Below, piece after piece: positions 6,886 through 8,976 of a DNA stretch of 8,976 nt (its first letter is position 1; every line of letters begins with the position of its first letter). The translations under genes and the position numbers were made by a program. Under the pieces are notes generated by a model. The model saw nothing but the letters and a program-made list of their open reading frames with translations, was not told where the DNA came from and made no database searches. Source of the stretch: Flavobacteriales bacterium (GTDB lineage: Bacteria > Bacteroidota > Bacteroidia > Flavobacteriales > BACL11); contig PAKE01000050.1 of NCBI GenBank assembly GCA_002710495.1, positions 7,866 through 16,841 on the forward strand, written 5' to 3'.

Positions 6886-7980
6886 ATGAAAATAAAAGAA
6901 ATCACTCAGTTTCTAGAGGAGATAGCTCCATTAAATTATCAGGAAAGTTATGATAATTCTGGTTTGATTGTTGGAGATGAAAATACGCAAGTTACTTCTG
7001 TATTAGTTTGCTTAGATAGCGTAGAAGAGGTGATAGAAGAAGCTATAGAAAACGGTTGTAATTTGATAATTGCTCATCATCCAATTATTTTTTCGGGACT
7101 TAAAAAACTAAATGGAAAAAACCACATAGAACGAACTATAATAAAATCGATAAAAAATGATATTGCAATTTATGTGATACATACCAATCTGGACAATATA
7201 ATAGGAGGAGTAAGTAGTAAAATAGCAGATAAGTTAGGACTTAAAAATCAGCAGATACTTTCTCCGAAAAGAGATTTGCTTAGGAAATTAGAAGTATATG
7301 TTCCAAAAGAAAATGCAGAAGAAGTTCAAAACGCATTGTTTGAATCGGGAGCAGGTTCTATTGGAGATTATAAAAATTGTAGTTTTCAGTCCTTTGGAGT
7401 AGGAACTTTTCTTCCTTCAGAAGATTCTAGTCCCAAAGTTGGAGAAAGAGGAAAACAAGAAATAGTAGAGGAGATAAAAATAGAAGTAATATTCCCGAAA
7501 AACATTGAAAAAAGGATGATTTCAGAAATGAAAAAAGTTCATTCTTATGAGGAAGTTGCTTATCAGATTTATATTTTAGATAATGTATTTCAAGATGTTG
7601 GTGCGGGTATTATCGGAGAATTAGCAAATGAAATGGATTCAACTGACTTCCTTGAAGTTGTAAAAAACACAATGAAAACAGATTGTATTCGCCATACATC
7701 TTTGGTGAAAAATAAAATTAAAAAAGTAGCAGTTTGTGGAGGAAGTGGTAGTTTTCTATTAAAGAATGCGAAAGGATTGGGAGCAGATATTTTTATAACA
7801 TCAGATTTTAAATATCATGAGTTCTTTAATTCTGAAAATGACATCATAATTGCAGATATAGGACACTACGAAAGCGAACAATTTACAAAGGAGTTAATTT
7901 ATGACTTGCTTATCAATAATTTTAGTAAATTTGCCGTCCTGTTATCAAAAATTAATACAAACCCGATAAATTACCTATAA
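6886..7980 (+). CDS. Nif3-like dinuclear metal centre hexameric protein (YqfO type)
   Basis: A member of the Nif3/YbgI/YqfO family, conserved toroidal hexamers with a two-metal site. The cellular role is not settled; GTP cyclohydrolase I type 2 is a common but weak database label. The metal ligands are visible: AHHP (H64, H65), HTNLD (D103) and GHYESE (H327, E331), with the same H-x3-E spacing as H215/E219 of E. coli YbgI. At 364 residues it is the long form: residues about 131-236 form the PII/CutA-like insert, marked by GVGTFLP (171-177), IEVIFP (199-204) and HSYEEVAYQIY (219-229). GGSGS (285-289) begins the last conserved block. The N-terminus MKIKEITQFLEEIAP fits family members, supporting this ATG. 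It is first in a two-gene unit, one base before the zinc-ribbon gene, and divergent from lpxK. Confidence 0.92.
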   Translation: MKIKEITQFLEEIAPLNYQESYDNSGLIVGDENTQVTSVLVCLDSVEEVIEEAIENGCNLIIAHHPIIFSGLKKLNGKNHIERTIIKSIKNDIAIYVIHTNLDNIIGGVSSKIADKLGLKNQQILSPKRDLLRKLEVYVPKENAEEVQNALFESGAGSIGDYKNCSFQSFGVGTFLPSEDSSPKVGERGKQEIVEEIKIEVIFPKNIEKRMISEMKKVHSYEEVAYQIYILDNVFQDVGAGIIGELANEMDSTDFLEVVKNTMKTDCIRHTSLVKNKIKKVAVCGGSGSFLLKNAKGLGADIFITSDFKYHEFFNSENDIIIADIGHYESEQFTKELIYDLLINNFSKFAVLLSKINTNPINYL

Positions 7981-7981
7981 A

Positions 7982-8734
7982 ATGGAGAAAAAGACAATTA
8001 GTATATCAGTTGAAGAAAAACTAAAAGCACTTTATGATTTACAATGTGTAGATTCAGAAATTGATCAATTACGAGTTGTAAGAGGTGAGCTTCCTGTGGA
8101 AATTCAGGATTTAGAAGATGAAATAGCAAGATTAGAAACAAGATTAGAAAAAATTGAAGAAGAAAAGTCTATTTTAAAAGCAGATCAAAAAGATAAAAAG
8201 GTAGCTATCAAAAATTCAGAAGAATTAATTGTAAGGTATAAAAAACAATTAGAGAACATAAAAAATAACAGAGAGTTTACTTCACTTACAAAAGAATTAG
8301 AGTTTCAAGAATTAGAAATACAACTTTCTGATAAGAGAACTAATGAGATAAAGGCAAAAGTATTGATGAAAGATGAGGTAATAGCATCAACTACTGAAGA
8401 TCTAAATGAAAATAAAGAAGACCTAGAAGGGAAAAAGTCTGAACTTGCTGAAATTACAGCAGAAACAGAAAAAGAAGAGAAAGCGTTGATAAAAAAATCA
8501 AAAAGTTTACAAAAGAAAATTGATGATAGACTTTTATCTTCTTATGAAAGAATTAGAACTAGAGTAAGAAATGGACTTGCATTAGTGTCTGTTGATAGAG
8601 ATGCTTGTGGAGGTTGTTTTAATAAAATTCCTGCACAAAGACAATTAGATATTAAATTACACAAAAAGGTAATTGTTTGCGAACATTGCGGTAGAATATT
8701 AGTAGATTCTAATATCTTATCACAACAAGAATAA
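7982..8734 (+). CDS. Coiled-coil C4-type zinc-ribbon protein (COG1579-like)
   Basis: A 250-residue cytoplasmic protein. Residues about 11-190 are charged heptad-like sequence (rich in E, K, L and I) predicting a long antiparallel helical hairpin; the conserved NNREFTSLTKELE segment (95-107) lies in it. The C-terminus is a zinc ribbon with C209-GG-C212 and C233-EH-C236. The architecture is that of the family containing H. pylori HP0958 (FlgZ), which binds RpoN and flagellar mRNA. No flagellar or RpoN gene is present here, so that role should not be transferred; nucleic-acid or protein binding is a reasonable guess. The gene begins one base after the Nif3 stop with no Shine-Dalgarno, suggesting coupled translation. 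Pairing of Nif3 with this family recurs in distant bacteria as I recall, implying a functional link. Confidence 0.9.
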   Translation: MEKKTISISVEEKLKALYDLQCVDSEIDQLRVVRGELPVEIQDLEDEIARLETRLEKIEEEKSILKADQKDKKVAIKNSEELIVRYKKQLENIKNNREFTSLTKELEFQELEIQLSDKRTNEIKAKVLMKDEVIASTTEDLNENKEDLEGKKSELAEITAETEKEEKALIKKSKSLQKKIDDRLLSSYERIRTRVRNGLALVSVDRDACGGCFNKIPAQRQLDIKLHKKVIVCEHCGRILVDSNILSQQE

Positions 8735-8753
8735 AAAAGATTATACTTGACGT

Positions 8754-8785
8754 AAAAAAGGAACTTCTTTAGAAGTTCCTTTTTT
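8754..8785. terminator. Bidirectional intrinsic terminator between convergent genes
   Basis: Bases 8754-8767 pair fully with 8772-8785 (core GGAACTTC / GAAGTTCC, extended by A6:T6) around the loop TTTA. The + strand ends in a run of seven T (8780-8786), closing the Nif3/zinc-ribbon unit. The A-run on the left side provides a T-run for transcripts arriving from the right, so it also serves the minus-strand gene whose stop is at 8788-8790. Confidence 0.88.
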
Positions 8786-8787
8786 TA

Positions 8788-8976
8788 TTAGTATCTGAAT
8801 CCTAATGTAAATAGTAGATAATTTTTTTCAGAGTTGACTGATGACTGAAGTTCAGTGTCTGGACTATACATTTCGTAATCTGCTAAATTTTTTGAAAGAG
8901 TATAACTTATGTCAAAGAAAGTTCCTCCAAAATCTATTCCTACACCAGCACTATAGTTTTCAGTTTCGTATTCTGG
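8788..8976 (-). CDS. Outer-membrane beta-barrel protein, C-terminal 62 residues (start beyond window)
   Basis: Reading the minus strand from the right edge gives 62 sense codons with no stop until TAA at 8790-8788. The peptide alternates polar and hydrophobic/aromatic residues as in beta-barrel strands: NYSAGVGIDFGGTFFDISYTL, a loop rich in D, S and E, then NYLLFTLGFRY ending in an aromatic residue, the typical C-terminal signal for barrel insertion. The pattern (a GxG strand, a FDISYTLS strand, a loop, a LLFTLGFRY strand) resembles the end of Bacteroidota OmpP1/FadL/TodX-like transport proteins, but a short tail cannot separate this from other barrel families. The gene is convergent with the zinc-ribbon gene and shares its terminator. 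Confidence 0.7.
   Translation of the reverse strand, partial: PEYETENYSAGVGIDFGGTFFDISYTLSKNLADYEMYSPDTELQSSVNSEKNYLLFTLGFRY

Noticed and set aside
6886..7980. Nitrogen-fixation or GTP cyclohydrolase role for the Nif3-like protein
   Set aside because: The name is historical; no nif or folate genes are nearby, and the sequence only supports a dinuclear-metal Nif3/YqfO protein with a PII-like insert.
1..8976. Defence system, mobile element or CRISPR array
   Set aside because: No transposase, integrase, nuclease, direct-repeat array or terminal inverted repeats are visible; every sizeable frame belongs to a housekeeping, secreted or envelope protein.

Overview
The window is AT-rich DNA that looks like a member of the Bacteroidota, probably a flavobacterium-like lineage. 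The evidence is two proteins with C-terminal type IX secretion (T9SS) sorting domains (YPNPT motifs), exact TAnnTTTG promoter boxes, no clear Shine-Dalgarno sequences, and housekeeping proteins with Bacteroidota-like sequence. Coding density is very high and no gene-free stretch exceeds 60 bases. I see no tRNA, rRNA, CRISPR array, insertion sequence or phage gene.

Layout: (1) Positions 1-1437 (+) hold the C-terminal part of a large secreted multidomain protein: the end of a PKD-like domain, an Ig-like segment, a jelly-roll-like domain and a T9SS sorting domain. Its start lies upstream of the window. (2) A perfect hairpin at 1455-1480 ends this gene and the convergent operon. (3) Positions 6843 down to 1481 (-) are one tight five-gene operon in the order lpxK, purine nucleoside phosphorylase, a T9SS-secreted choice-of-anchor-B beta-propeller protein, gatB, lpxH. 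Junctions range from a 29-base overlap to a 4-base gap. (4) A 42-base divergent intergenic region (6844-6885) carries two TAnnTTTG boxes placed as exact mirror images around a central AGTTAACT palindrome, each box four bases from its start codon. (5) Positions 6886-8734 (+) are a two-gene unit: a Nif3/YqfO-type dinuclear-metal protein and a coiled-coil C4 zinc-ribbon protein. (6) A strong hairpin at 8754-8785 separates this unit from a convergent minus-strand gene that runs off the right edge and encodes the C-terminus of an outer-membrane beta-barrel protein.

The large operon mixes envelope building (LpxH and LpxK act at two steps of lipid A synthesis), tRNA-dependent amidation (GatB), purine salvage and one exported protein. 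It reads as a growth-linked housekeeping cluster with one odd exported passenger. I found no convincing new defence or mobile system. The most unusual items are the mirror-symmetric, apparently leaderless divergent promoter pair and an Asp at the purine-recognition position of the phosphorylase.
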